From positions 1,302,001-1,366,000 of the forward strand of contig NZ_SMZK01000001.1 in NCBI RefSeq assembly GCF_005938085.1: a stretch of 64,000 nt of DNA. The letters are read 5' to 3'. A program made the position numbers and the translations under genes. This document shows, in pieces, positions 43,435-52,835 of this stretch; position 1 is the stretch's first letter; every line of letters starts with the position of its first letter. The DNA comes from Haloterrigena sp. H1. GTDB lineage: Archaea > Halobacteriota > Halobacteria > Halobacteriales > Natrialbaceae. The notes under the pieces were generated by a model. That model worked only from the letters and a program-made list of their open reading frames with translations. It was not told the DNA's origin and made no database searches.

Positions 43435-44502
43435 TCAGTCCTCGAGCGTGACCGTCCGGCCCGTTTCGCTCGAGTCGTAGATTCCGTGGATGATCCGCTG
43501 GACTGCGAGTGCTTCCTCGACGGTGTTTTGACGCTTCCCGTCGGTGATGATCCGGTCGAAAAAGGCCTGCTGCTCGTCCGAGTGGGTGTCGTTCTGGCGC
43601 GTTTCGATGGTCGTATTCTCGAGGTGATCCGGGCCGACGTTGCTCGCGGAGTAGATCGAAAGATCACCCTCGAGGAGGTCGAATCGAGCAGCGGCGTCGG
43701 TGCCGCGGACGACGAACTCGTGGGTGGCCGGTCGGTTAGTCGCCCACGCGACCTCGAGCGAGATCGTTCGGTTGCCCGCACACCGAATGAAGGCGCTGGC
43801 GGAGTCGTCGACATCAAACCCCTCGGGGCCTGCGTCGTCGGCCCACATGTCGAGATAGGCGTACTCCTCGCGGGAGCCGAACTCGCTGCGGGCAACGCCG
43901 CTTACCTCCTCGACCTCGGGGTACCCGAGCAGATACAACGCCAGATCGATGGCGTGAACACCCAGATCGATGAGCGCGCCCCCGCCGGCGATCTGGCGGC
44001 GAGTGAACCACGTCCCCCGGCCCGGGATCCCACGTCGCCGGACGTAGTTGGCCTCGAGGTGCGATACGTCGCCGAGTTCACCCCGGTCGATACGGTTTTT
44101 GACGATCCGGACTGCGTTCGCAAACCGGTTGTTAAACCCCACCATGGCGTATCCCTCCGAGTCCGCCGCCGCCTCGGCGATCCGCTCTGCACTCTCGAGG
44201 GAGTGACCCAGTGGCTTCTCGAGTAACACGTGAATGTCGCGTTCGAAGGCATCGATCGCGTATTCTTCGTGGTACTTGTTCGGTGTCGTGATGATGACGG
44301 CGTTGACGGTATCGTACAACTCGTGGTGATCGTCGTAGACATCGACGTCGTACCGGCGAGCGAAGCGCGTCCGAGCCTCGGTGGCGACGTCCATGCCACC
44401 GACGAGTGTCACGCCGTGCTCGACGAGTCGTTCTGCGTGATACTGGCCGATGTTGCCGAGCCCGACGATTCCGGCTTTGATATCGGATCGCTTTCGTGTC
44501 AT
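43435..44502 (-). CDS. Gfo/Idh/MocA-family NAD(P)-dependent oxidoreductase
   Basis: A 355-residue dehydrogenase. The Rossmann nucleotide site is KAGIVGLGNIGQYHAERLVE; the family catalytic EKP lies in HVLLEKPLGHSLESAERIAE. The C-terminal substrate domain has RRGIPGRGTWFTRRQIAGGG and ALIDLGVHAIDLALYLLGYP, where Asp and His form the usual acid/base pair. Members oxidise inositol, glucose and other polyols or sugars. The same-strand ABC importer genes upstream (264 bases away) and the isomerase downstream point to use of an imported sugar or polyol. Confidence 0.9.
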   Translation of the reverse strand: MTRKRSDIKAGIVGLGNIGQYHAERLVEHGVTLVGGMDVATEARTRFARRYDVDVYDDHHELYDTVNAVIITTPNKYHEEYAIDAFERDIHVLLEKPLGHSLESAERIAEAAADSEGYAMVGFNNRFANAVRIVKNRIDRGELGDVSHLEANYVRRRGIPGRGTWFTRRQIAGGGALIDLGVHAIDLALYLLGYPEVEEVSGVARSEFGSREEYAYLDMWADDAGPEGFDVDDSASAFIRCAGNRTISLEVAWATNRPATHEFVVRGTDAAARFDLLEGDLSIYSASNVGPDHLENTTIETRQNDTHSDEQQAFFDRIITDGKRQNTVEEALAVQRIIHGIYDSSETGRTVTLED

Positions 44503-44766
44503 TTCGAACTCATTTTATGCTGTCGTCGGTCGGTTCGTTTCAGACTGATACACCCTTCCCCGCTATACCAAACCATTCGGCTCGAGCGACTTCCCTCCAT
44601 CGCCAAACAGCATGAGCCGAAGATCGGCCCGTCCAACTGTCATGCGAGTTAGTCGCCATCCTGCCAGATGAACGGAATCACACAGTCCTCGAGCGCGTGC
44701 GACCGCTCGTCACCGGTGGCGACGGGCGACGCACTCGGCTACGGTCGTGATCTACAGGACCAGTCG

Positions 44767-45951
44767 CTATTCGGCTTCTGTCGGCGCCGTGCCTGACTCT
44801 GGTCCCTCGAGACCGGTAATGCCGTGGACCAGTGCCTCACCGGTGGCTGCATCGAAGAGGTGGATCTTCGAGCGATCTAACACGACGTCGACGTCTTGAT
44901 CCGCTTCGATCTCCGTGTCGGGGGTGACGCTCATCAGCAACTGGTTCGGTGACGTGGCGGGGTCTTCCTCCATGGACCCTGCTACATCCTCGGCCAGCAG
45001 CAGGTAGACGAACACCTCGTCGCCCATGGGCTCGAGCACGTCGGTCTTGGCGTCGATCGGATCGGTCGACGCGGCAAGCGAGTCCGCATACTCCGTCAGA
45101 TGAACGTCTTCCGGCCGGATCCCCAGCGTGACGGCGTCGCCGATCGATACTCCTGGCAGCCGTGCGGCGTCCAGATCGACGGTGAAGTTGGTCGTCTCGA
45201 GGCCGCCGTCGACGAGTTCGCCCTCGGCGAAGTTCATCGAGGGTGAGCCGATGAAGCCAGCGACGAACCGATTTGCGGGCTCGTTGTAGCAGGTCAGCGG
45301 CGGAGCGAGTTGCTGGAGTCGCCCCTCGTTGAGAACGGCGATCCGGTTCGACATCGTCATCGCCTCGGCCTGGTCGTGGGTGACGTAGATGATCGTCGTC
45401 CCCAGCTCCCGGTGGAGCCGCTGGAGTTCAGTTCGCATGTGGACGCGCAGTTTCGCGTCCAGATTCGCAAGCGGCTCGTCCATCAGGAAGACATCGGGGT
45501 TGCGCACGATCGCGCGGGCGATCGCCACCCGCTGGCGCTGGCCACCGGACAGTTCGTCGGGCATCCGATCTAACATCCCCTCGAGTTGCACGATGTCGGC
45601 GGCCTGCTCGACGCGACGGCGGATCTCCTCGTCTTCGTACGTCCGGAGCCGCAGTCCGAACGAGATGTTCTCGAAGACGTCCATGTGGGGAAACAGCGCG
45701 ATGTTCTGGAACACCATCGCGACGCCTCGATCCTTGGGTGCGAGAGTCGTGACATCGTCGTCGCCGATGTACACCTTGCCTTCGGTCGGCTGGGTCAGTC
45801 CGGCGACGGACTCCATCGTCGTCGACTTCCCACAGCCCGAGGGGCCGACGAATGTGACAAACTCGCCGTCTTCGATCTCCATACTGACGTCGTCGACCGC
45901 GGTGACGTCGTCGTAGCGTTTCGTGATGTGTTCGAGTCGTACTCGTGCCAT
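44767..45951 (-). CDS. Sugar ABC transporter ATPase (MalK/UgpC type)
   Basis: A 394-residue CUT1-class ATPase. Walker A is GPSGCGKST (around residue 36), the signature is LSGGQRQR (around 133), Walker B is PDVFLMDEP (around 153) and the switch His is in IYVTHDQAEAMT. The C-terminal third is an OB-type TOBE region (VTLGIRPEDVHLTEYADSLA, LEPMGDEVFVYLLL). The TOBE region carries two acidic insertions common in haloarchaea. It is the last gene of the four-gene importer operon, five bases after the second permease. Confidence 0.93.
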   Translation of the reverse strand: MARVRLEHITKRYDDVTAVDDVSMEIEDGEFVTFVGPSGCGKSTTMESVAGLTQPTEGKVYIGDDDVTTLAPKDRGVAMVFQNIALFPHMDVFENISFGLRLRTYEDEEIRRRVEQAADIVQLEGMLDRMPDELSGGQRQRVAIARAIVRNPDVFLMDEPLANLDAKLRVHMRTELQRLHRELGTTIIYVTHDQAEAMTMSNRIAVLNEGRLQQLAPPLTCYNEPANRFVAGFIGSPSMNFAEGELVDGGLETTNFTVDLDAARLPGVSIGDAVTLGIRPEDVHLTEYADSLAASTDPIDAKTDVLEPMGDEVFVYLLLAEDVAGSMEEDPATSPNQLLMSVTPDTEIEADQDVDVVLDRSKIHLFDAATGEALVHGITGLEGPESGTAPTEAE

Positions 45952-45955
45952 TGGG

Positions 45956-47014
45956 TTACTCCTTGAGTGCGCCCGCGGTGAGCCCGCTGACGATCTTTTC
46001 CTGTGCGATGACCACGAGAATCGCGACGGGGATCACCCCGAGGATGCTCGCTGCGGCCATGAGGTTGTACAACACCTGATACTGTCCCTGATAAGCGAGG
46101 ATGCCGTCGAGGATCGGTGCCCAGTTTTCGGGCTGGCCGTCGGTCATCAGGAACGAGAAGAAGAACTCGTTGTAGACGGCGATGAACGTCAACACGCCGG
46201 CAGTCGCAACGCCGGGTGCCGACAGCGGGATGATAACCCGGAAGAGCGCGCCGAGTCGGGTCGTCCCCTCGACGCGGGCTGCGTCCTCGAGTCCGTCCGG
46301 GATCTGCGAGTAGAACGTCGTGAGGATGAAGATCGCCAGCGGCATGAAGATCGCCGACAGCGGCGTCACGAGCGCGAAGGGCGTGTTGTAGAGGGTCCCG
46401 TCGCCAGTGATCGGTCTGAGGATGGCGAACGAGGTGTTAAAGAGGTCGTTCAGCGGGATGAAGAAGGCTGCCGGCGGGAAAAACGAGATGACCAACACCA
46501 GCAGCATCAGCGGCGTTCGGCCGGGGAACTCGAGACGGCCGAAGGCATACCCCGCGAGGCTGGCGATGACGAGGACGACGATCGTCGAGGCCAGCGCGAT
46601 CACGAAGCTATTGAACATGTAGATGTGGAAGGGGATGACCTGGAAGACTTCGACGAACGCGCCGGGATTGAAGCCGTTGGGCGTGAAGACGATGTCCTGA
46701 AGCTGTCCCTCCGGCGTCAGTGCGACCATGAGCAGCCAGTAGAAGGGAAACAGCGTGGTAAACAGGAAGAAGATCGCTGCGACGTAGAACATCGCCCGGT
46801 AGACCCGCTCGGGGTGTGAGATGGAGTCGGACACCCACTGCTGGAACGGGCCGCGGTCGAGGTCCGCATCACGGTCGTCCTCGAGGACCGCGCCGCCGTC
46901 GGGACGGCGGAGTGTCGGATCACGTGGCTGGCCGTCGCTGCCATCGTCGATACCGCTGGTGTCGCTCGAGTCGGTGGTGGTCGTCGGATCAGTGGAATCG
47001 GTTGGATCAGTCAT
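45956..47014 (-). CDS. Sugar ABC permease (MalG type)
   Basis: A 352-residue permease. An unusually long hydrophilic Asp/Thr/Ser-rich cytoplasmic leader (about 90 residues) precedes six helices. The ATPase-contacting EAA loop is seen in DGLEDAARVEGTTRLGALFR followed by VIIPLSAPGVATAG. The domain before it includes VIASLAGYAFGRLEFPGRTP. It begins inside the stop codon of the upstream permease (TGATG), so translation is coupled. The end IVSGLTAGALKE is the canonical MalG-family terminus. Confidence 0.92.
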   Translation of the reverse strand: MTDPTDSTDPTTTTDSSDTSGIDDGSDGQPRDPTLRRPDGGAVLEDDRDADLDRGPFQQWVSDSISHPERVYRAMFYVAAIFFLFTTLFPFYWLLMVALTPEGQLQDIVFTPNGFNPGAFVEVFQVIPFHIYMFNSFVIALASTIVVLVIASLAGYAFGRLEFPGRTPLMLLVLVISFFPPAAFFIPLNDLFNTSFAILRPITGDGTLYNTPFALVTPLSAIFMPLAIFILTTFYSQIPDGLEDAARVEGTTRLGALFRVIIPLSAPGVATAGVLTFIAVYNEFFFSFLMTDGQPENWAPILDGILAYQGQYQVLYNLMAAASILGVIPVAILVVIAQEKIVSGLTAGALKE

Positions 47015-48093
47015 CAGTACATCCCTCCGTCGGTGTCGCGGAAGAGCAGCACATACACGCCGATGATCAGGCCGATGACCAACGCCGTCGCAAAGGCCAC
47101 GGCGGCGGCCGTCGCGTAGATCCGCGTGCCGCCGAACATCGCTTCGACGACGAGACAGCTCAGCGACGGCACGGTCGTACAGCCGGCAGTCGACTCGATC
47201 AGGCCGTACACCCGCATCGCGTCCATCGTTCGGAACAACATTGCGACCAGCAGGGCCGGCATCACGAGCGGGAGCGTGATCAGTTTGAACCGCTGCCACG
47301 GCGAGGCCCCGGCGACGCGGGCGACGTCGTACAGGCTCCGGTCGACGCTCTGGAGTCCCGCGAGGATCAGCAGGGCCATGAACGCCGACGACTTCCAGAT
47401 GTCGGCCACGAGGATGATGATGAACGCGTCCTGACTGTTGGCCAGCGGCGTCCCGCTGAAGAGGCCGAGACTCTGCATGAGGTCGGAGCCGAACCCGACC
47501 GTCGGCTGGAACAGCAGGAAGAAGATCATCCCCTGGATGACGATCGGCACCGCCCACGGGAGGATGATCGCCACGCGAACCCAGCGCCGCCCCGTGAACT
47601 CCTGATCGAGCACGTAGGCCTGCCCGAACCCGATCACCGTCTCGACGACGACGCTGATGACCGCAAAGGCGAGCGTGACGAACAGCGCCTGCTGGAAGAA
47701 CGGCGTGCCGAGTTCGACGAAGGGAAACGACGACGTCAGCCCGACGTCGAGAAACTGTCGTGCCAGCCGTGCGTTCCCGGCGAGGATATCGACGTAGTTC
47801 TCGATGCCGACGAAGCCACCGAGCGGGTCCAACCCCCGCGTCTGGTTGGCGCGCAGCGACATGACGAACGTCCGGATCATCGGATAGAACGCGATCAGCG
47901 TCAGCAACGCGAAAGCCGGCAACAACAGCAGGTACGCGTAGGCCGCTTCGCTCAGGTTCTCCATCCAGTTGACGGCGGCGTTCCCGGTCCGCTCGTGTTC
48001 GTGGCTCGGTCCTGTCTCGCCGCCGGTCACCGTTCCGCCGTCAGTCACGGGCTCGGTGTCGGCCACCGTCCCATCGTCGGTTTCAGTTACCAT
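47014..48093 (-). CDS. Sugar ABC permease (MalF/UgpA type)
   Basis: A 359-residue permease. An acidic 45-residue leader precedes AAYAYLLLLPAFALLTLIAF, the first helix of CUT1 permeases. The EAA loop reads VDRSLYDVARVAGASPWQRF followed by KLITLPLVMPALL. A cysteine-containing external loop (AGCTTVPSLSCLVVEAMFGG) may form a disulfide. It starts directly after the binding-protein stop (48093/48094), giving a tightly packed operon: binding protein, MalF type, MalG type, ATPase. Confidence 0.92.
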   Translation of the reverse strand: MVTETDDGTVADTEPVTDGGTVTGGETGPSHEHERTGNAAVNWMENLSEAAYAYLLLLPAFALLTLIAFYPMIRTFVMSLRANQTRGLDPLGGFVGIENYVDILAGNARLARQFLDVGLTSSFPFVELGTPFFQQALFVTLAFAVISVVVETVIGFGQAYVLDQEFTGRRWVRVAIILPWAVPIVIQGMIFFLLFQPTVGFGSDLMQSLGLFSGTPLANSQDAFIIILVADIWKSSAFMALLILAGLQSVDRSLYDVARVAGASPWQRFKLITLPLVMPALLVAMLFRTMDAMRVYGLIESTAGCTTVPSLSCLVVEAMFGGTRIYATAAAVAFATALVIGLIIGVYVLLFRDTDGGMY

Positions 48094-49551
48094 TCATGAC
48101 ACCTCCGCTTCGCTCTGCTCGAGTTCGTTCGCGAGGTCGTTCATCGCCGCCTCGGGCGCTTGCGCGCCGCGGTAGGCCGCGTTGACCGCCTGATAGATCA
48201 GCGCCGACTGTTCCGGCCAGAGGTCAGTTGCGGGTCGTGGGATCGCGTTCTCGCTGGCCGACGTGACCACGTCGGCGTAGCGAGCGACGGGACCGACGTC
48301 GCTCGCATCGGCTTCCGCGACCAGGTCGAGGTTCGGCGGCAGGAACCCGCCAAGTCGGAAGACGCTGAGCATGACTTCCTGGTTGGCGAAGGCCTCGAGA
48401 ACCTGCAGCGCCTCCTCTTCGCGGTTCGAAAACGGGCTCACTGCGAGGTTCCAGCCGCCAAGTGCCGCGGCGGTGCCGCCGACGTCCGAATACTGGGCCT
48501 CCTGTTGGGAGACCGCGTACGGTCTCGTCATCACCCCGAGGTTTTCGCCAAACCCGTCCTCCGTACCTGTCTCCGCGATCGCGTACGACCAGTTGCGGTT
48601 CGAGACCGCCTCGCCGGCGGCGAACGGGTTGAGTGACTGCTGTTCCGTCCACTGGACGACCGCCGACGGGCAAATCTGGGGGTACCCATCGAGGGTGTTC
48701 GCCTCTTCCCCCTCGATGAACGAGCGCATCATCCGGATCGAGTCGATGACCCGCTGATCGTTGACGGTGATCGTCCGATCACCGGCAGTAAACAGGTTGT
48801 CTGCCCCGCCGTAGTACGCCCCGCCCCACGACGTCATCACCTCGTTGAACGTACAACAGGACAGTCCCTCGTAGGCGGCTGCCTGCGTCGTGAACCCGTA
48901 ATCGAGGCCGGCCTGATCCCTCGCGTCGCGGACCGCAGCCGAAAACTCCTCCCAGCGCGGTGGGTCCGTCGCCCACCCGCCAGTATCGTAGCCGGCGTCC
49001 TCGATGAGATCCTGTCGATACAGGGTAAACCCGAGGTCCGGAAACAGCGGCAGGGCGTGGAGATCGCCGCTCTGGGGGTCGCGCGCCGTCTCGAGGATCG
49101 CCTCGAGATAGTTGTCGTTGACGTACTGCAGCGTCTCGTCCGGGAGCTGTTCGGTCAGATTGACCGTCTGGTTCCGCAGGATGAACGGAACCGTCCAGCC
49201 GCTGTCCATCATGTGGATGTCGGGTGGGGCACGGCCCGCCTCGAGCGCCGACTGGGTGGTCTGCATCCGTGCTGCGGAGTCGCTGACGACGGTCTGGATC
49301 TCGACGCGGATATCCTCGTCAAGGCCGGCGTCCCACAGCGCCTGCTGGATCGATGGCTCGTCGCCATCGCTGTGCATGATCCCCGCGACGTCCGAGGCGG
49401 CGGTCATTACCACCGTTCCCGGTTGGCGACCGCGACCGAGGCAGCCGGTAACGGCTATGGCGCCGGTCGCGGTCGATACTGACGCGGCCTTTACAAACGC
49501 TCGACGGGACATCCGATGACGATTGTCTCGCCCTGTGGTATTCTGTCCCAT
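48094..49551 (-). CDS. Sugar ABC substrate-binding lipoprotein
   Basis: A 485-residue solute-binding protein of family 1. The Tat signal RMSRRAFVKAASVSTATGAI leads to the lipobox VTGC, so it is lipid-anchored outside the membrane. The mature fold has the family pattern: PPDIHMMDSGWTVPFILRNQ, ALPLFPDLGFTLYRQDLIED, PPRWEEFSAAVRDARDQAG, NEVMTSWGGAYYGG and LGGWNLAVSPFSNREEEALQ. It is the first gene of the importer operon. The substrate is probably a sugar or polyol; the neighbouring catabolic genes agree. No closer identification is possible by eye. Confidence 0.92.
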   Translation of the reverse strand: MGQNTTGRDNRHRMSRRAFVKAASVSTATGAIAVTGCLGRGRQPGTVVMTAASDVAGIMHSDGDEPSIQQALWDAGLDEDIRVEIQTVVSDSAARMQTTQSALEAGRAPPDIHMMDSGWTVPFILRNQTVNLTEQLPDETLQYVNDNYLEAILETARDPQSGDLHALPLFPDLGFTLYRQDLIEDAGYDTGGWATDPPRWEEFSAAVRDARDQAGLDYGFTTQAAAYEGLSCCTFNEVMTSWGGAYYGGADNLFTAGDRTITVNDQRVIDSIRMMRSFIEGEEANTLDGYPQICPSAVVQWTEQQSLNPFAAGEAVSNRNWSYAIAETGTEDGFGENLGVMTRPYAVSQQEAQYSDVGGTAAALGGWNLAVSPFSNREEEALQVLEAFANQEVMLSVFRLGGFLPPNLDLVAEADASDVGPVARYADVVTSASENAIPRPATDLWPEQSALIYQAVNAAYRGAQAPEAAMNDLANELEQSEAEVS

Positions 49552-49636
49552 CCAAAGTGATTGAACGAGATATCACATCATAATTGCTCGGCTTGCACGA
49601 TGTAACTAAGTGGGACAGTCGCGATTGTGTGCTGGT

Positions 49637-49651
49637 ATACTCGAATAGTAT
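49637..49651. promoter_or_regulatory. Inverted repeat ATACT-N5-AGTAT, possible sugar-regulator operator
   Basis: A symmetrical 5-5-5 site upstream of the ABC importer operon. The known haloarchaeal TrmB site is TACT-N(7-8)-GAGTA; this site shares TACTC and TAGTA but with closer spacing. Its link to the TrmB-family gene at 54084 is inference. Confidence 0.3.
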
Positions 49652-49890
49652 GCGATCCGTATTGTCGGGCAGTCCAGTCAGGTGGCAGGGATCGTCGGTC
49701 GCGGTCGCTGCGATCGGCTGCAGTACGATTTTCGCACACCGATCGATGAATCTCGGAACTCCATAGCCACTCCTTTCTCACTCTCGGCACATGCTTGTCA
49801 TGCGCTAAATACGGCACAAGCAGTCCATAGACATCGTATCGGTGCCCCTATACAACCGCCAAACGATCTTTTCGCCCCCATCTGCTCGTG

Positions 49891-49898
49891 TATATATA
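49891..49898 (+). promoter_or_regulatory. TATA box of the surface-protein gene
   Basis: TATATATA stands out in GC-rich sequence 67 bases before the ATG at 49965, giving a predicted leader of about 40 bases. Confidence 0.55.
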
Positions 49899-49964
49899 CG
49901 GTGGTCTCTCCGGACACTATCTCATGCGTGATCCCCTGGGGATTCCCGGGCACGCAGAGAAAGC

Positions 49965-52243
49965 ATGTCGGAAGAAACTAAACGAAACATCGCGAGACGA
50001 AACGTGCTCGCGGGCATGGGCGCATCCGGCGTCGGACTCGCGCTCGGTGCTTACGGCGTTACCGCAGGCGAACAGCACGACAATCACGACGAGTACGACG
50101 TCCCGGTCGCGGTCGACTGGCAGGAATCGTTCGGCAAGAAAGGCAAGTGGTGGGATCTCGAGGCGTTCCCTGACGGAAATAACAATCGGATTCAGGATTC
50201 GGATATAGACTACTGCGGTGAAGATGGGCTCGTCAACATCGGGGATCCCCTCAGCTCCGGTCTTCGCACTGACGACGACTACACCGATCCTGGCGACCCG
50301 CTCATCAATTTCCACGGCATCAAACCGGGATACCGTGGCGAGGTGACGCTCAGCTATCACCTCTGTGACCATCCGGGGAAAGTCAAGGTCAACAAGAAAC
50401 TCAAACACCTCGCACGGGCGCGTGTCTGGTACGACGAGTTCGGCGGGGTGAAGCCGCCGAACAACGGCGGGAACAACGGTACTTTCCCCGTCGTCATGGG
50501 GACGGTCGACGACGATACTCCCGAGATTGACGAGATCATCGTCACGAAGACCGACGATCGGTTCGGTGGCACTGGAAATTACGACTGCGACGATTACGAG
50601 GATGAGCTCGAGCGGTTCGAGTCCGGTGACATCGACGGATCTGAGGTCTTCGGAGGGAACTTCGAGGCTAACGATACTGCGGAGGGATGTGTCACGATCA
50701 CCGTCGATAGTCGAACAAGTGGGACGGTCACACTCTCGTCGAGCGGTCCCGTCCAGATCGTCAGCGTGAAAGGTGGTAATCAGGGCGAGAACGTCTACGT
50801 ATTCGACGTACCGGTCATCCTCGATGGTGCCACCTTCTCGACGCCCACGGGACAGGGTATCAGCAATATCGACGTCTGCTGTGCGGAGAACGGTAACGGC
50901 GGCAACGGATACAATAACCGTGGCGACAACAAGTATCAGAAATACGAGCCCGTAATCGTCCAAGGGTCGCTCAAGCGAGTGCTCCGAAAGTTGAAAAAGG
51001 GCGTGCACATCTCGGGCGATCCGTACGTCGCGTCGCCGTTCGACGAGGATGGCATCCACTACTATGCGTACCCGCGGGACTCCAACTGCGATCCCATCTG
51101 GATCACAGACGACAATATCAAGGACTACGTCAAAAAGCCGAAAGTCCACGATATCGAGAACCTCGGCGAGGGCACCAAGCTGGTTATCGATGGCGTCGGC
51201 GACGGGCCGGATGGTCTTCTCCCCGAACTCTGTGTCACCATCAAGAAGATACTCAAGAACAAGAAGGGGAAACCCGTCGGGTTCAGATGGGAGAGCAACC
51301 TGCCGCTCTGCCGGATCGAAGTCGCTGGCGGCGAGAGGACGAAGCTGAACGTCTACGACCGCGCTCGAGAAGGCGTTGCGATGGCGCCGCGTTCAAAGAC
51401 CACGGCAAGCACGGTAAGCACGGCAAGGACGGCAAGGACGGCAAACACGGCAAGCACGGCAAACACGGCAAGCACGGTCGTGGCCGCTGTCCAATGACCG
51501 GCGTCATGTTCGGCGCCTGTGGGCCTCACGACGAGGATGACTGGTGTATCGATTACTCGAATACGGGATACATCGGCTTCGAGTGGTGGATCCCCAAGCA
51601 CGTGAAGTTCAAGGGCAAAGGGAAGTTCGAAGCCAACTTCGACTTCAAAGCGAAGCGGTGTGACGACTTCGAGAAAACGACGACCGAAATCGGCGACGGC
51701 TTCGCGAAGATCGAACGCGAGTTCAACGGGGATGGAACAATCAGCGGCGGTGCCCGCGCCCGGTACGGGGACAACAGTTCCTCCGGTGCCTGGGAGCTGG
51801 CTGTCGGTGACGAACCTGGCACCGCTGGTGAATTCGAGTCGGCGAACTACGTGTGGACAAGTGGGGAAACCGTCGACTGGTCGGTCTCCTACGACGAGAG
51901 CAGCGATGAACTCTCGTTCACGTTCGATGGGACCGACCTCAGCGACACCCTCGATGACCCGCAACCGGACGGCCGCATGGCGATCCAGGGGAAAGCCGAC
52001 GAGGCGACTGTCGAGGCGTCTATCGATAGCCTTTCCATTGGCGGAAGCCCGGTCTCGTTGGACGGCCCGACGAGTGTCACGGCATCGAACGACGGTAGCG
52101 GTCGGGAGATCCAACACCTCCTGGTGAACACGGACCTCGACGGTTCGACGTCCTTCCAACTCAGCGGTGAGGCGACCGTGACCCTCCAGGGCGACTATTC
52201 CGGCAGCAACGAAGGCGTCGCGTTCGACGTCGTCTTCGAGTAA
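49965..52243 (+). pseudogene. Frameshifted exported surface protein (SipW/TasA-like) with His-Gly-Lys repeats
   Basis: Two reading frames together encode one protein of about 755 residues. Frame one (49965 to about 51375) has an export signal with twin arginines (IARRNVLAGMGASGVGLALG) and a region like haloarchaeal SipW-dependent/TasA-type proteins (DDYTDPGDPLINFHGIKPGY, GEVTLSYHLCDHPGKV). Many Cys, Asp and Asn residues suggest a metal-stabilised beta fold. Frame two (about 51380 to 52243) has a run of His-Gly-Lys triplets, then RGRCPMTGVMFGACGPHDED and a concanavalin-like C-terminal domain ending VAFDVVFE. The join needs a -1 (or +2) shift between about 51360 and 51395. Uninterrupted frame one ends at 51497 in Ala/Thr/Ser noise, so the gene is broken, or depends on frameshifting, or contains a sequencing error. 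Function is unknown; cell-surface or matrix role is inferred. Confidence 0.7.
51401..51481 (+). repeat. Nine-base tandem repeat encoding His/Asp-Gly-Lys triplets
   Basis: Eight units of CAC-GGC-AAG type (with GAC, GGT and AAA variants) run from 51401 to 51472, followed by one degenerate unit. In the second frame they read HGK, HGK, HGK, DGK, DGK, HGK, HGK, HGK, HGR: glycine at every third position, as in collagen-like stretches. In the first frame the same DNA gives an Ala/Thr/Ser run. The third-base variation shows that selection acted on the HGK frame. Confidence 0.85.
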
Positions 52244-52345
52244 CCGACCGTCCCGAATCAGACCCGGACCACGCCGGTGCCGGCCACCCGACCCGCTGCG
52301 GTTTGACTCTGCCGGTGGGCCCTCTCCCAATGAGGGCGAACGACG

Positions 52346-52507
52346 ATGGCTGACGACACCTTTCGACTCGCGTGACGCAAGATTCTCGCCGGCCTCGGCG
52401 GCATCAGCGCGGGCGCCGCAGTCGGCGGCACCGGTATGATGGCGCTTCTCAACGGCACGGCAGAGAGCAAGAACAGCATCATAACCGCTGGTGAGTTTAC
52501 CCTCTGA
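52346..52507 (+). pseudogene. SipW-type signal-peptide remnant with internal stop
   Basis: A 54-codon fragment: MADDTFRLA, then TGA, then RKILAGLGGISAGAAVGGTG and NGTAESKNSIITAGEFTL before a second stop. This is the N-terminus of a SipW-dependent/TasA-like protein: Arg-Lys n-region, Gly/Ala-rich helix, then the ESxNxIxAGxxxL start of the mature part. The TGA stands where these proteins have the first arginine of the RR/SRRK motif (CGA to TGA is a single change). The body of the protein is gone. It lies 103 bases after the frameshifted surface-protein gene, so a cluster of such genes has decayed here. Confidence 0.75.
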
Positions 52508-52835
52508 AGATTACTGTCTTCTTTTGTGTCGTTCGTGAAGTGATCAGTTCCCAGTCATAACCTGTCAGTGGTAGGCCTGGCTACTCGAGCCGCCTGTATC
52601 GACGAAGCATCCCCTGTCATGTGATCAGTTGAACCAATACTCCTACTTTTCTGCACGAAGTATCGGCGAATGTGGGTACAAGAGCTGTTTGTTTCGTTTT
52701 CTTCGAGATATATACCCCTTTGTCGGCTTAAAATCTAAAACACGAGGTGTTTCCGACTGTCGAAAACAACAGCCGGTGCCAGAATTCCTAGATCGACGCG
52801 AAGTGTTCTTGCGGCGACTGGGTGCCGCTGCTGAT
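52508..52835. other. AT-rich intergenic region
   Basis: 328 bases without a gene. GTGATCAGTT occurs twice (about 52540 and 52621). A TATATACCCC box and the AT-rich TTAAAATCTAAAA stretch lie near 52709-52740. There is no protein-like frame. The A+T content is well above that of the neighbouring genes. Confidence 0.5.

Larger units (their letters stand above)
49552..49964. other. Divergent regulatory region, importer operon / surface protein
   Basis: 413 bases without a gene between two divergent starts. It contains the inverted repeat ATACT-CGAAT-AGTAT (49637-49651), 86 bases upstream of the importer operon, and a strong TATATATA box before the rightward surface-protein gene. GTATTGTCGGGCAGTCCAGT (from 49659) resembles a decayed family A repeat end. 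TrmB-type regulators bind TACT/AGTA-like half-sites, so the inverted repeat is a candidate operator. Confidence 0.45.

Noticed and set aside
51401..51481. Short regular repeats considered as a CRISPR array
   Set aside because: The units are 9 bases with no spacers and lie inside a protein-like frame encoding HGK triplets.
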